A stretch of DNA of 16,734 nucleotides, taken from Erysipelotrichaceae bacterium. GTDB taxonomy: Bacteria; Bacillota_I; Bacilli_A; Erysipelotrichales; Erysipelotrichaceae. The stretch lies in the NCBI GenBank assembly GCA_900759455.1, contig CAAEVI010000104.1, positions 1 through 16,734 of the forward strand, in the 5' to 3' direction. A program made the position numbers and the translations under genes. Below the pieces are notes generated by a model. The model was not told the origin of the DNA. It ran no database searches and saw only the letters and a list, made by a program, of their open reading frames with translations. Shown one piece after another: positions 8,331-15,250 of the stretch (the stretch's first letter is position 1; the number at the start of each line of letters is the position of its first letter).

Positions 8331-9323
8331 ATGTTAAACGTCGCAACTATCGGAACAAACTTTATCGTTGACTGGTTTTTAAAATCAGTACAGGACAATC
8401 AGGGAATCAGATGCTGTGCCATGTATACCCGCAAAAAAGAGCATGCCGAAAAGCTTGCCGAAAAATATCATATCGAAATGATTTATACAGATCTTGATGA
8501 AATGCTGAGCAATCCTGAAATTGATATCATTTACATCGCTTCGCCGAATTCACTGCATTATACATATGCAGAAAAAGCACTGACTGCCGGTAAGCATGTC
8601 TTCTGCGAGAAACCGCTTGTCTCTGATAATGAACAATGTGCCAAGCTGTATGAACTGGCAGAGAAAAAACAACGCTTTTTGTTTGAAGCCATCGTTACGC
8701 TCCATGCCCCTAATTATCATCTGATTAGAGAATATCTTTTGAAACTGGGTGACATCAAGCTGATTCAGAGCAACTTTTCACAATATTCCAGCCGTTATGA
8801 CGCTTATCTGCGCGGCGAGAATCCAAACGTATTCAGTCCTGAATTTTCCGGCGGTGCCTTGGCCGATATCGGCATTTACTGCCTTCACTTTATTGTCGGT
8901 CTCTTCGGGCTGCCGAAACAATGTGCCTACTATCCAAACCTGGGTCCCAACGGCATTGATACCAGCGGCAGCGGCATCCTTTGTTACGGGGATTATACTG
9001 CCTCTTTCTCTTGTGCAAAAGACAGTGAAAGCACATGCATCACGCAGATTCAGGGAACCAAAGGTGCGATCACACTGTATTCACAGCCAAGCAAATGTTC
9101 CCGTTTTACTTTCCATGACCGCTGCAGCAAGGAGACCAGTGAACCTTCCATCGAACAGGAAGATAATGTACTCTACTATGAGGTCAAAGAATTTGTTCGG
9201 ATCATCAATGAAAATGATCTGAGCGCCTACCGTGCACTTTCACAGGAATCAAAAGATGTCATGCAGGTATATGAAACACTTCGCAAAGGTGCACACATTT
9301 ATTTCAGCGATGATGAAAAATAA
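8331..9323 (+). CDS. Gfo/Idh/MocA family NAD(P)-dependent oxidoreductase
   Basis: This 330-aa protein starts at ATG 8331, five bases after a strong AAGGAGG (8319-8325); an ATG at 8316 overlaps that site and is less likely. The N-terminal Rossmann domain has a slightly altered glycine motif, TIGTNFIV (G8). The family's EKP motif is present at residues 93-95 (HVFCEKPLV), with K94 the expected catalytic/cofactor-contacting lysine. The C-terminal sheet domain contains GGALADIGIYCLHF, with D179 and H186 in the usual substrate-binding positions. These enzymes oxidise or reduce sugars, inositols and similar polyols in the cytosol; the substrate cannot be read from sequence. It is monocistronic, with a terminator close behind. 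Confidence 0.9.
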   Translation: MLNVATIGTNFIVDWFLKSVQDNQGIRCCAMYTRKKEHAEKLAEKYHIEMIYTDLDEMLSNPEIDIIYIASPNSLHYTYAEKALTAGKHVFCEKPLVSDNEQCAKLYELAEKKQRFLFEAIVTLHAPNYHLIREYLLKLGDIKLIQSNFSQYSSRYDAYLRGENPNVFSPEFSGGALADIGIYCLHFIVGLFGLPKQCAYYPNLGPNGIDTSGSGILCYGDYTASFSCAKDSESTCITQIQGTKGAITLYSQPSKCSRFTFHDRCSKETSEPSIEQEDNVLYYEVKEFVRIINENDLSAYRALSQESKDVMQVYETLRKGAHIYFSDDEK

Positions 9324-9326
9324 ATA

Positions 9327-9407
9327 AAAAAAGGAGAACAGTGTACTGAACCACCCGATCTGGTTATCCAAACTGGCGGTTTCACTTCACAACAGTTCTC
9401 CTTTTTT
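9327..9407. terminator. Branched bidirectional terminator between the oxidoreductase and the feo operon
   Basis: A 13-bp outer stem pairs AAAAAAGGAGAAC (9327-9339) with GTTCTCCTTTTTT (9395-9407), giving T-runs on both strands. The 55-nt interior is not a plain loop. It holds AACCA/TGGTT (9349-9353 with 9361-9365, 7-nt loop) and AAAC/GTTT (9370-9373 with 9379-9382), so a three-way junction is possible. It ends the rightward oxidoreductase and the leftward feo operon. Confidence 0.7.
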
Positions 9408-9429
9408 ATGAACGCATATCAGATTAATA

Positions 9430-9561
9430 TTACTTTATTTTTCCCTGTTTCTTCCCACACTTGCCGCAGCAGGAAGACGTCCCCTTAAAATGGCGGACAG
9501 ATCCACACACTGCGCCCGACAGCAATGCCGCAACAATCATGATTATGATGAAATCGATCAT
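9430..9561 (-). CDS. FeoB-associated Cys-rich membrane protein
   Basis: This 43-aa protein begins MIDFIIIMIVAALLSGAVCG and then has a basic segment and a cysteine cluster (SSCCGKCGKK; C31, C32, C35, plus C19 at the membrane end). One N-terminal membrane helix followed by a CC-x2-C tail is the hallmark of the FeoB-associated Cys-rich family found after feoB in Firmicutes. It is thought to help ferrous iron transport, possibly like FeoC, but its mechanism is unproven. GAGGTG lies five bases before the ATG. It is the last gene of the operon, four bases after the preceding one, and is followed by the shared terminator. Confidence 0.85.
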   Translation of the reverse strand: MIDFIIIMIVAALLSGAVCGSVRHFKGTSSCCGKCGKKQGKIK

Positions 9562-9565
9562 ACAC

Positions 9566-9697
9566 TCACCTCTTTCTCTTCCATGTTCCTGTATGATTTC
9601 GAAAAAACTGAAACCCCAAGTACAGCAGAGCGCCGCAAAGATACAGTACCATGATGATCAAAAAGAAGTACAGCATCGAACCATCCGCATGTCCCAT
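9566..9697 (-). CDS. 43-aa single-pass membrane microprotein in the feo operon
   Basis: I do not recognise the family. It reads MGHADGSMLYFFLIIMVLYL, then a second hydrophobic stretch (CGALLYLGFQFF) and a basic tail ending in WKRKR. It has one or two short membrane helices and only one cysteine. It starts six bases after the preceding Cys-rich gene and stops four bases before the next. Its TGA lies within the ribosome-binding site of the downstream gene, so translation is probably coupled. An alternative start is the TTG at 9700, which is better spaced from the weak AGAGGG site. The position within an iron-transport operon suggests an accessory role in FeoB assembly; that is inference. Confidence 0.6.
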   Translation of the reverse strand: MGHADGSMLYFFLIIMVLYLCGALLYLGFQFFRNHTGTWKRKR

Positions 9698-9703
9698 CAA
9701 TTT

Positions 9704-9877
9704 TTACGCCCTCTTCCTTCTGTCGACAGCTGCCCCGCAGCCTTTCTCACAAGCACTGCAGCAGGAACAGCCGAAACAACGATGAAGACGGGATGCAAAA
9801 CGATATTCACGGTAACGCTGCATAATGATCCATGCACTGTATATGAAAATCAGGGTCAAGACCAGCACATCTGTCAT
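9704..9877 (-). CDS. 57-aa Cys-rich membrane microprotein after feoB
   Basis: This protein has an N-terminal membrane helix (residues 3-19, DVLVLTLIFIYSAWIIM), a basic Arg-rich linker (QRYREYRFASRLHR) and a tight cysteine cluster: C34-x2-C37-x-C39-C40-x2-C43-x3-C47. It then ends in RRKRA. The architecture resembles FeoB-associated Cys-rich proteins but has six cysteines. GGAGG lies eight bases before the ATG. It starts 20 bases after the feoB stop. The cysteines could hold iron or a Fe-S cluster, or sense redox state near the FeoB pore; this is inferred from context and composition. FeoB here has no Cys-rich tail of its own. Confidence 0.75.
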   Translation of the reverse strand: MTDVLVLTLIFIYSAWIIMQRYREYRFASRLHRCFGCSCCSACEKGCGAAVDRRKRA

Positions 9878-9897
9878 TTCTTATTCCTCCTCTTTGT

Positions 9898-12069
9898 TCA
9901 TGCCTGTTCAACGCTGCGCCGTGCATAGGTCTTCTTATTTTTATACGGATCAGGACGGACAAGCAGATAGATCAGCAATGCCAATGCAACGATGGCCACC
10001 GCGCTCCAGAAGCCGAAGGGACCTCCGCTCAGCAAAGAGCCGATCTGATAAACGATCAGGCAGATCGTATAGGCAAACAGATTTTGGAAGATGATCGCAA
10101 ACCAAAACCATTTTCGAGACTGCATCTGCTGCGCCATCGTCGCAATTGCCGCAAGGCATGGAGAATCCAGCAGATTAAACAACAGGAAGGAGACGGCAGC
10201 TGTTACACTTGGAAACCACATCGAAACTGCCGGGGCAACTGCCACCGGATCTTCGCTCAGATCTTTGGCCACATTGGCAAGCACGCCCATCGTAGAAAGA
10301 ATCGCTTCTTTTGCGGTGAAGCCGGACAATGAAGCAGCCACCGGCTGCCATTCACCAAAGCCCAAAGGGGCAAAGATCGGTGCGATGAAACCGCCGATCA
10401 CAGCCAGCAGACTGTCAGCACTGTCTTCCACCATCATAAATTCGCCATTTACAAAGCCAAATCCGGACAAAAACCACATGACGACACAAGCCAGAAATAA
10501 TATGGTTCCCGCCTTGATGATGAACCCTTTCAGGCGTTCCCAAACATGCATCAGCACTGTTTTCAATGAAGGAACATGATATTGCGGAAGTTCCATGACG
10601 AAGGGAGCCGGCTTACCTGAGAAAGGTTTTGTTTTCTTTAAAATGATAGCCGAAACAAGCACGGCGGCAATTCCCGTAAAATACATCAACGGCGCGATCC
10701 ATCCTCCTGCCGTATAGCTGCCTGTCGTGATGTGGCTTGTGATCACGCCGCCCATCAGCGCAATGACCGGCAGCTTAGCACCGCAGGGAACAAAAGTAGC
10801 AGTCATGATCGTCAAGCGACGGTCATTATCTTGCTCGATCGTCCGTGAGGCCATGATTCCCGGAATTCCGCATCCGGATGAAATCAGCAGTGGAATAAAA
10901 CTCTTTCCGGACAGGCCGAAATGACGGAAAATGCGATCCATGACAAAGGCAATGCGTACCATATAGCCGCAGTCTTCCAACAGTGAAAGAAACAAAAACA
11001 AGATTGCCATCTGCGGAACAAAGCCAAGCACAGCCCCCACACCGCCGATGATACCGTCACTTACCAGTGAGATCACCAGATCACCGGCACCAAGCCCGCT
11101 TAAAAAACCATGGATCGTTTCCTGGATCATGACGACAAACTCATCATTTGTCCAATCCGTTACAAATGTACCGATCGTCGTCACTGAAATATAATATACA
11201 ATGACCATCACTGCCATAAAAATAGGGATGCCCAGGACACGGTTTGTCACGATACGGTCGATTTTGTCAGATACGCTGAGTTTCTCACTGCCCTTTTTTA
11301 CCGTTTGCTTCACCAGTTTCTGAATATAATGATAACGTTCATCTGTTACAATGCTTTCAATATCATTATCATCGCTTCTTTCAAGCTTTTCTCTTTCCTG
11401 ACGCAGCTGTTCCTCATTGTCCTTTGACAGTGTTATTTTGATCTTGTCATCATCTTCCAGACATTTGATCGCATACCATCGCTTTGTTTCTTCCGCCAAT
11501 GACGGAGGAAGGATCTTTTTCACATTGGCGATCGCCTGTTCCAGTTTTTCGGAAAAGATTTCCAACGGCTGTATGTTTTTTCGATGCGCTGCCCTCTGGG
11601 CAGTTTTCATCAGTTCGTCAAGGCCACTGCCTTTCAAAGCCGAAGTTTCCACGACCGGACAATCCAGCAGCTGTTCGAGCTGTACACTGTCTATGCGAAT
11701 ATGTCGCTTATCCAGTAAATCTGCCATGTTCAAGGCAATAACGACCGGAATTCCGGTTTCCATGAGCTGTGTCGTCAGATAAAGGTTACGCTCGATATTT
11801 GTCGCATCCACCAGATCGATGATCACATCCGGCCGCTCATGTAAAAGATAATCACGGCTGACTACTTCCTCCAGCGTATAAGGAGACAAAGAATAGATCC
11901 CCGGAAGGTCCGTGACAGTCACATCCTTGTTTTTCTTCCATTTTCCCTCTTTTTTCTCCACAGTGACACCGGGCCAGTTTCCGACATACTGGTTAGCCCC
12001 GGTCAGCTGATTGAACATCGTCGTTTTTCCGCAGTTCGGATTACCTGCCAATGCAATTCTAAGTGTCAT
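9898..12069 (-). CDS. feoB: FeoB, ferrous iron transporter GTPase/permease
   Basis: FeoB is the membrane pump for Fe(II) uptake. The 723-aa protein has an N-terminal G domain: G1 GNPNCGKT (9-16), the G2 Thr in GVTVE (T36), G3 DLPG (54-57), G4 NMAD (114-117) and G5 TSALKG (142-147). A helical GDP-dissociation-inhibitor-like region follows. The membrane part starts near the NRVLGIPIFMAVM segment and contains Gate-type motifs, SSGCGIPGIMASRTIEQD and GFTAKEAILSTMGVL. I start it at 12069, nine bases after AAGGAGG; an ATG three codons earlier abuts that site. The C-terminus (RPDPYKNKKTYARR) lacks cysteines. It lies in operon with two feoA genes upstream and three microproteins downstream. Confidence 0.96.
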   Translation of the reverse strand: MTLRIALAGNPNCGKTTMFNQLTGANQYVGNWPGVTVEKKEGKWKKNKDVTVTDLPGIYSLSPYTLEEVVSRDYLLHERPDVIIDLVDATNIERNLYLTTQLMETGIPVVIALNMADLLDKRHIRIDSVQLEQLLDCPVVETSALKGSGLDELMKTAQRAAHRKNIQPLEIFSEKLEQAIANVKKILPPSLAEETKRWYAIKCLEDDDKIKITLSKDNEEQLRQEREKLERSDDNDIESIVTDERYHYIQKLVKQTVKKGSEKLSVSDKIDRIVTNRVLGIPIFMAVMVIVYYISVTTIGTFVTDWTNDEFVVMIQETIHGFLSGLGAGDLVISLVSDGIIGGVGAVLGFVPQMAILFLFLSLLEDCGYMVRIAFVMDRIFRHFGLSGKSFIPLLISSGCGIPGIMASRTIEQDNDRRLTIMTATFVPCGAKLPVIALMGGVITSHITTGSYTAGGWIAPLMYFTGIAAVLVSAIILKKTKPFSGKPAPFVMELPQYHVPSLKTVLMHVWERLKGFIIKAGTILFLACVVMWFLSGFGFVNGEFMMVEDSADSLLAVIGGFIAPIFAPLGFGEWQPVAASLSGFTAKEAILSTMGVLANVAKDLSEDPVAVAPAVSMWFPSVTAAVSFLLFNLLDSPCLAAIATMAQQMQSRKWFWFAIIFQNLFAYTICLIVYQIGSLLSGGPFGFWSAVAIVALALLIYLLVRPDPYKNKKTYARRSVEQA

Positions 12070-12095
12070 ATTATCCATCCTCCTTTTCGCAAGAC

Positions 12096-12320
12096 TTACT
12101 TCTGTTCGACAAGTACACAGCCGGCATCTTCTTTGCGAAGCGACAGTTCGTACCCTCTTACCGTAATTTCTACCGGATCGCCTAACGGAGCAACCTTACG
12201 GATATAAAGTTCAGTTCCTTTTGTGATCCCCATATCCATGATCCTTCGTTTATAGGCTTTATCTCCTTCGATTTCCGAAACAATTACAGTACTTTTCACT
12301 TTTGCTTCTCCTAATGTCAT
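12096..12320 (-). CDS. feoA: FeoA, second copy in the operon
   Basis: This is a 74-aa SH3-like beta-barrel FeoA protein. Diagnostic features are the KRRIMDMGITKGTELYIRK segment (the R-x-x-x-MG-(I/L)-x-x-G-(T/S) motif), then APLGDPVEITVRGYELSLRKEDA. FeoA is a small cytosolic partner that binds FeoB and supports iron transport. GGAG lies shortly upstream of the ATG. It begins 18 bp after the first feoA and ends 26 bp before feoB. Confidence 0.92.
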   Translation of the reverse strand: MTLGEAKVKSTVIVSEIEGDKAYKRRIMDMGITKGTELYIRKVAPLGDPVEITVRGYELSLRKEDAGCVLVEQK

Positions 12321-12338
12321 CTTCCTGCTCCTCCTGTT

Positions 12339-12560
12339 TTATCCCGGCATGATCATGATATTTCGTGCCATATCTTCATTGATAGCAACTCGTGATTCCC
12401 GGATATGAACGATCACATTTCCTCTGTTGGAAGACAAGACAGTGATCTTTGTTCCTGATAAAAATCCGAGATTCTCTAAAAATCGTCTTGTATCTGTATT
12501 CCCGCCGACTCTTTGAATGATCAGCGATTCACCGATACCGGCTAATGTTAAAGGCATCAT
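12339..12560 (-). CDS. feoA: FeoA, first copy in the operon
   Basis: This 73-aa FeoA-domain protein is the first gene of the operon. It shows RRFLENLGFLSGTKITVLS (the LGF-x-x-G-T motif) and a C-terminal ESRVAINEDMARNIMI segment, as in other FeoA proteins. It differs clearly from the second copy, so the pair is an old duplication or a two-paralogue arrangement, not a recent repeat. AAAGGGATG precedes the start. Two adjacent ATGs (12560 and 12557) are both usable. Confidence 0.9.
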   Translation of the reverse strand: MMPLTLAGIGESLIIQRVGGNTDTRRFLENLGFLSGTKITVLSSNRGNVIVHIRESRVAINEDMARNIMIMPG

Positions 12561-12580
12561 GGTTCATCCCTTTCTTTCTT

Positions 12581-12599
12581 GAATCAAAATTTTTGATTC
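12581..12599 (-). promoter_or_regulatory. Palindrome in the feo leader, candidate operator
   Basis: GAATCAAAATTTTTGATTC is a perfect 9-1-9 inverted repeat. It begins a few bases downstream of the predicted transcription start (about 12606). The odd-centred symmetry resembles Fur-family boxes in shape, but the bases do not match the classical Fur or PerR consensus. A repressor site here would block initiation. The regulator is unknown. Confidence 0.5.
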
Positions 12600-12612
12600 C
12601 ATTCGCAAAGTT

Positions 12613-12641
12613 AGCATACAGCAACAAAGCTCTTGCGTCAA
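12613..12641 (-). promoter_or_regulatory. Promoter of the feo operon
   Basis: On the minus strand TTGACG (complement of 12636-12641) is followed after exactly 17 bp by TATGCT (complement of 12613-12618). The -10 box runs into GCTAAC, which repeats the half-site of the upstream palindrome, so the promoter and a metal-repressor site may overlap. The leader to the first feoA is about 45 bases. Confidence 0.7.
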
Positions 12642-12649
12642 CCACATGT

Positions 12650-12667
12650 TGTTAGCTTTAGCTAACA
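12650..12667 (-). promoter_or_regulatory. Candidate iron-repressor operator upstream of feo
   Basis: TGTTAGCTTTAGCTAACA is a perfect 8-2-8 inverted repeat nine bases upstream of the -35 box. A third GCTAAC half-site lies at the -10 box (complement of 12611-12616). The TTAG...CTAA form resembles binding sites of DtxR/IdeR/MntR-type metal repressors. The assignment is inference from resemblance and from the operon's role. Confidence 0.55.
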
Positions 12668-12754
12668 TATTCTTTTCCACCCGTTTCGATTCCATGACCC
12701 GATAAGCTCCTCTCTTTGATCATCTTTATGAACAAAAGAGAACACATCTTATAA

Positions 12755-12798
12755 AAAGCAAAAAAGCAATGTGAGAAATCAATCAGCCTCACATTGCT
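12755..12798 (-). terminator. Leftward terminator closing the decayed-gene block
   Basis: An 11-bp stem pairs AGCAATGTGAG (12765-12775) with CTCACATTGCT (12788-12798). On the minus strand it is followed by TTTTTTGCTTTTT; on the plus strand there is no T-run. It therefore stops transcripts arriving from the right and insulates the feo promoter. Confidence 0.8.
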
Positions 12799-12932
12799 CA
12801 AAACATGCAATCTTATGTTTTCGAATCATTTTGAAATAATATAATTTTAAGAAAGCCGGATAAACAGCCATCACACATTGTGAACTTTTTAAATAAAGTA
12901 CGTAAATTCAATATTATTAGGCTTACTTACCT

Positions 12933-13216
12933 TTAAAAAAACGAAAGATCATTATGATCATTAACAAAAAAACTAACCGCAAGCGACAAACAAACGAAAA
13001 CAGTAAATATCAGCGGTTCTTTTAATATAAGTGATGCAATAAAACTTAAAATAAATACGATAACAAGACAAACATCACTATATAAAAACTTCTTAAAATC
13101 TGTTTTCAGATCAGGACGTTTTTTATAAGAAGCCAGGGAATCAAACTCACAATAATTTCTATGTCAATGAGAAAAAATATAATTTTGAAACTATAGAAAT
13201 CAACCGAATCAAGCAC
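12933..13216 (-). pseudogene. Frameshifted small membrane protein gene
   Basis: A textbook AAGGAGG (complement of 13224-13230) lies seven bases before a GTG start at 13216. The first frame reads VLDSVDFYSFKIIFFLID and stops at 13106-13108. From about 13155 the neighbouring frame continues as a coherent protein: EFDSLASYKKRPDLKTDFKK, then hydrophobic VCLVIVFILSFIASLILKEP and LIFTVFVCLSLAVSFFVND, ending at TAA 12933-12935. One base change in length between about 13130 and 13166 would join them into a protein of about 95 aa with three hydrophobic segments. I do not recognise the family. Programmed frameshifting is possible but I see no slippery-site architecture. Confidence 0.55.
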
Positions 13217-13338
13217 AAGAACACCTCCTTATGTATACTATCGTTAAAAAATGAAATGATGATCGATGCTCCGAGAAATATATTCATGATCTTTGTTCTT
13301 GCATCTCCGGCACTGAACTAAACTTGGATAGGATCCAT
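13217..13338 (-). pseudogene. Remnant of a small membrane protein gene
   Basis: From ATG 13338 the frame reads MDPIQV, a TAG stop, and then FSAGDARTKIMNIFLGASII ISFFNDSIHKEVF, reaching the ribosome site of the next gene. The segment after the stop looks like genuine protein with one membrane helix. An ATG also occurs inside it (at MNIFLG). The identity is unknown. The evidence is thin: short length, one in-frame stop and continuity of composition. Confidence 0.3.
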
Positions 13339-13397
13339 ATACGGCCTGCTCTCCAATGTTGATAGGTAAGGACAATAATTTTATTATTTTCACCTTT

Positions 13398-13788
13398 TTA
13401 TTCCTTATCAATAGTTTCAAAGAATTGCACTCACTTATCTCTATCTCCATTTTTCTGGATTTCATAACTCTTTTCATTAATCGTAATAATATTATTTAAC
13501 AGCTAAAATTGAGTTTCATCCTCATTTCCGTTCGATAAGAGACAATACACTTCTCAACCATTTTCATGATTATTATCCACTGATTTCAATTCAATATCAT
13601 TTAAGAGCGAATGAAAATCGTCTACTTTACTTTTTTCACAAGCAATATCTTCCATTCCATGGGCCGATGTGATCTTAACATTCATTTTTTGATAATTATT
13701 TAAACAAAATGTCTCATCTGCGGAACATCCAACCATAGCGCCTGAAACAACAACTGACAATAAACCCCGTTTTCCATTTATTGATCAT
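13398..13788 (-). pseudogene. Decayed lipoprotein gene with several in-frame stops
   Basis: AAGGAGA precedes ATG 13788, giving MINKWKTG. A one-base shift then leads into LLSVVVSGAMVGCSADET, a signal peptide with a lipobox-like M-V-G-C. The same frame runs on through TGA (13554-13556), TAG (13503-13505) and TGA (13431-13433) to TAA at 13398-13400. Coding-like sequence persists throughout: KITSAHGMEDIACEKSKVDD, then EVYCLLSNGNEDETQF, then LLNNIITINEKSYEIQKNGD, then VQFFETIDKE. Without the lesions it would be a secreted lipoprotein of about 130 aa. The family is not recognised. The current longest open piece is only 68 codons from a TTG. Confidence 0.6.
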
Positions 13789-14084
13789 CAATTTCTCCTT
13801 TTTCCATTGGTCTATATTGTCCTCTTACATAAACCGTTCTTCATCATGACCCATTGGTATGTACCTTATAATTTTTGAAAACTACTCCTTCATCAATTTC
13901 AGTATAATATATATTTTTTAATAATTGTACCATCAATGAACGATTAATCTTTTATTTACTCAAAATGTCACTCTTTCTATCTCAGAGGAAACAATCACTC
14001 CACGATGCATAATATTCAATTTATTCTTTAAACCGGACATCTCACGTTTTATGAAAAATCAAAAAGATAGAGGATATTGCTCAT
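13778..14084 (-). pseudogene. Multiply frameshifted gene, possibly a DUF3592-like membrane protein
   Basis: Fragments in alternating frames read as one protein on the minus strand: MSNILYLF; FFIKREMSGLKNKLNIMHRG then VIVSSEIERVTF (stop 13960-13962); SLMVQLLKNIYYTEIDEGVV; RYIPMGHDEERF; and finally VYVRGQYRPMEKGEIDDQ ending at 13778-13780. The final codons overlap the start of the lipoprotein gene, as in a coupled operon. A short membrane anchor followed by G-V-I-V-x-(S/A)-E-I, a central strand-rich part and a V-x-G-x-Y segment is reminiscent of DUF3592-like proteins. That match is weak and by eye only. At least three length changes are needed, so it is clearly dead. Confidence 0.4.
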
Positions 14085-14318
14085 CAAAAAATATATTCCA
14101 CCTTATTATTCAAAAGATTTAGGAAAACCAGAACTAAATCTAAGTTTCATGATCAACTGTTAAGCATTCCTCTTGGCAGCAAAAATAAGCGAACCTGTAC
14201 AAAAATTATAACCTCAAAAATCTTCCTTTATTTTTAAAAGTAGTAATTCCGCAGAAAACTGGCAAATAATCAGGAATCGATGACAATTTCCGACACAATC
14301 CAAATCAAATTACAAATA
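14085..14318. other. AT-rich stretch without a supportable gene
   Basis: About 230 bases between two decayed genes. A short minus-strand frame (MKLRFSSGFPKSFE near 14110-14150) precedes the frameshifted gene but is too short to call. No hairpins, repeats or RNA genes stand out. Confidence 0.5.
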
Positions 14319-14663
14319 CTATACCGAAAAAAAGTCAAGTTGTATCAGATCCAAGGCAAAGAGAGCAAGAGCGAAAAAAATCGCAATGTTTAAAAGTCAT
14401 TCCATACTGTTATCCCAATGATCATAACAAATCAAAATACTATCAATAACCGAATGATCGATCTCGTAGCTGACGGCTTTTTTTGGCTTGCTGATAGAGT
14501 CAAACTCATCATAAAAACATGGATGTAATATGAAATGGACATCGGCATACACGAAATAATATGGTTCATATGCTGCATAAACGCTCGTCTGCTGATGGTT
14601 ATGATTGGACACCATGACCAAGTGTTTCTTGTTTAGCGTAAGCAAAATTTGCCATTTCCTCAT
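14319..14663 (-). pseudogene. Small gene with a premature TGA before a C-terminal membrane helix
   Basis: The open frame from ATG 14663 (weak GGAG four bases upstream) encodes 88 aa: MRKWQILLTLNKKHLVMVSN, then a Tyr/His-rich middle (YEPYYFVYADVHFILHP) and DHWDNSME, stopping at TGA 14397-14399. The same frame continues for exactly 25 more codons, LLNIAIFFALALFALDLIQL then DFFSV, to TAG at 14319-14321. That run is a typical membrane helix. The simplest reading is a tail-anchored protein of about 114 aa truncated by a Trp-to-stop change. The 88-aa form may still be made. The function is unknown. Confidence 0.5.
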
Positions 14664-14746
14664 CTAGCTCCGTTTGTTATGCAATACATCCTGATTTATC
14701 TATTCTTTTTGCAATGAGATAGCACAATATCAACATCTCAAATCCA

Positions 14747-14774
14747 TTCATATTTTATATATTTCACATGTCAA
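14747..14774 (-). promoter_or_regulatory. Promoter candidate for the 14663 gene
   Basis: On the minus strand a perfect TTGACA (complement of 14769-14774) is followed after 16 bp by TATGAA (complement of 14747-14752), a four-of-six -10 box. It lies downstream of the SdpI-family gene, so the smaller gene could have its own transcript. Confidence 0.4.
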
Positions 14775-14810
14775 AACAAACCAGTAATCTTGACGGCAAA
14801 ACACATTAGA

Positions 14811-15188
14811 TCACTTGTAGATTCCTTCATCTGTAAAAGTTTTCTTCAGCGCTCTTTCTGTTAAAATGATAGAAACAATCATAGGTATAAACTGAATACC
14901 AAGTATGATTATGCTAAATATTCCGATAGTATTTTCTGATGCATTATAAAAAGGAATGTGAACAAGCAATGATAATAACAGCAGAACCCATCCTATCTTC
15001 CACCAAAGTTTTCCGCTATAATGATGAGCAAAAAACCACGTATCCTGATTTATCATGGAACGGATTGTTCTGTATCCGAATATGCCGTTAATCTCTTTAG
15101 GAGGATGTTTCCACATCCAATATCCGAAAATGATCATTGTTAACGGGATTATTAAATCACAGAAAAGAATAAGCCACCAAAACCACAT
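14811..15188 (-). CDS. SdpI-family membrane protein
   Basis: This intact 125-aa protein has three hydrophobic segments (about residues 4-26, 62-80 and 91-113). Between the first two is the family signature: NGIFGYRTIRSM (G38-Y-R-T, S44-M45) followed by W51 and a GKL at 59-61, as in the C-terminal SdpI domain. SdpI of Bacillus subtilis confers immunity to the SdpC toxin and signals to its repressor. Short SdpI-domain proteins like this one are common and mostly uncharacterised, so immunity is a hypothesis only. AGAGGTGG lies six bases before the ATG. It is the one clearly intact gene in an otherwise decayed AT-rich block. Confidence 0.8.
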   Translation of the reverse strand: MWFWWLILFCDLIIPLTMIIFGYWMWKHPPKEINGIFGYRTIRSMINQDTWFFAHHYSGKLWWKIGWVLLLLSLLVHIPFYNASENTIGIFSIIILGIQFIPMIVSIILTERALKKTFTDEGIYK

Positions 15189-15216
15189 TCTTAACCACCT
15201 CTGATTATTCTATTGT

Positions 15217-15250
15217 ACTTATATAATAACATGCTGCTTTCTTAGTCCAA
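15217..15250 (-). promoter_or_regulatory. Promoter candidate for the SdpI-family gene
   Basis: On the minus strand TTGGAC (near the complement of 15244-15249) precedes TATTAT (near the complement of 15222-15227) by 16 bp. The -35 region overlaps the end of the upstream pseudogene. Several overlapping TATA-like hexamers make the exact -10 uncertain. Confidence 0.4.

Noticed and set aside
9461..9928. 155-codon plus-strand frame opposite the feo operon tail
   Set aside because: It is antisense to three well-spaced minus-strand genes with ribosome sites and recognisable Cys-rich membrane features; the plus-strand translation has no domain-like pattern.
13106..13216. Programmed frameshift in the GTG-started membrane gene
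   Set aside because: No slippery heptamer with a downstream stem is apparent near the switch point, and neighbouring genes show random lesions.
13244..13477. 77-codon minus-strand frame
   Set aside because: It crosses the end of the lipoprotein pseudogene and the next remnant in a different frame from both; its open state looks accidental.
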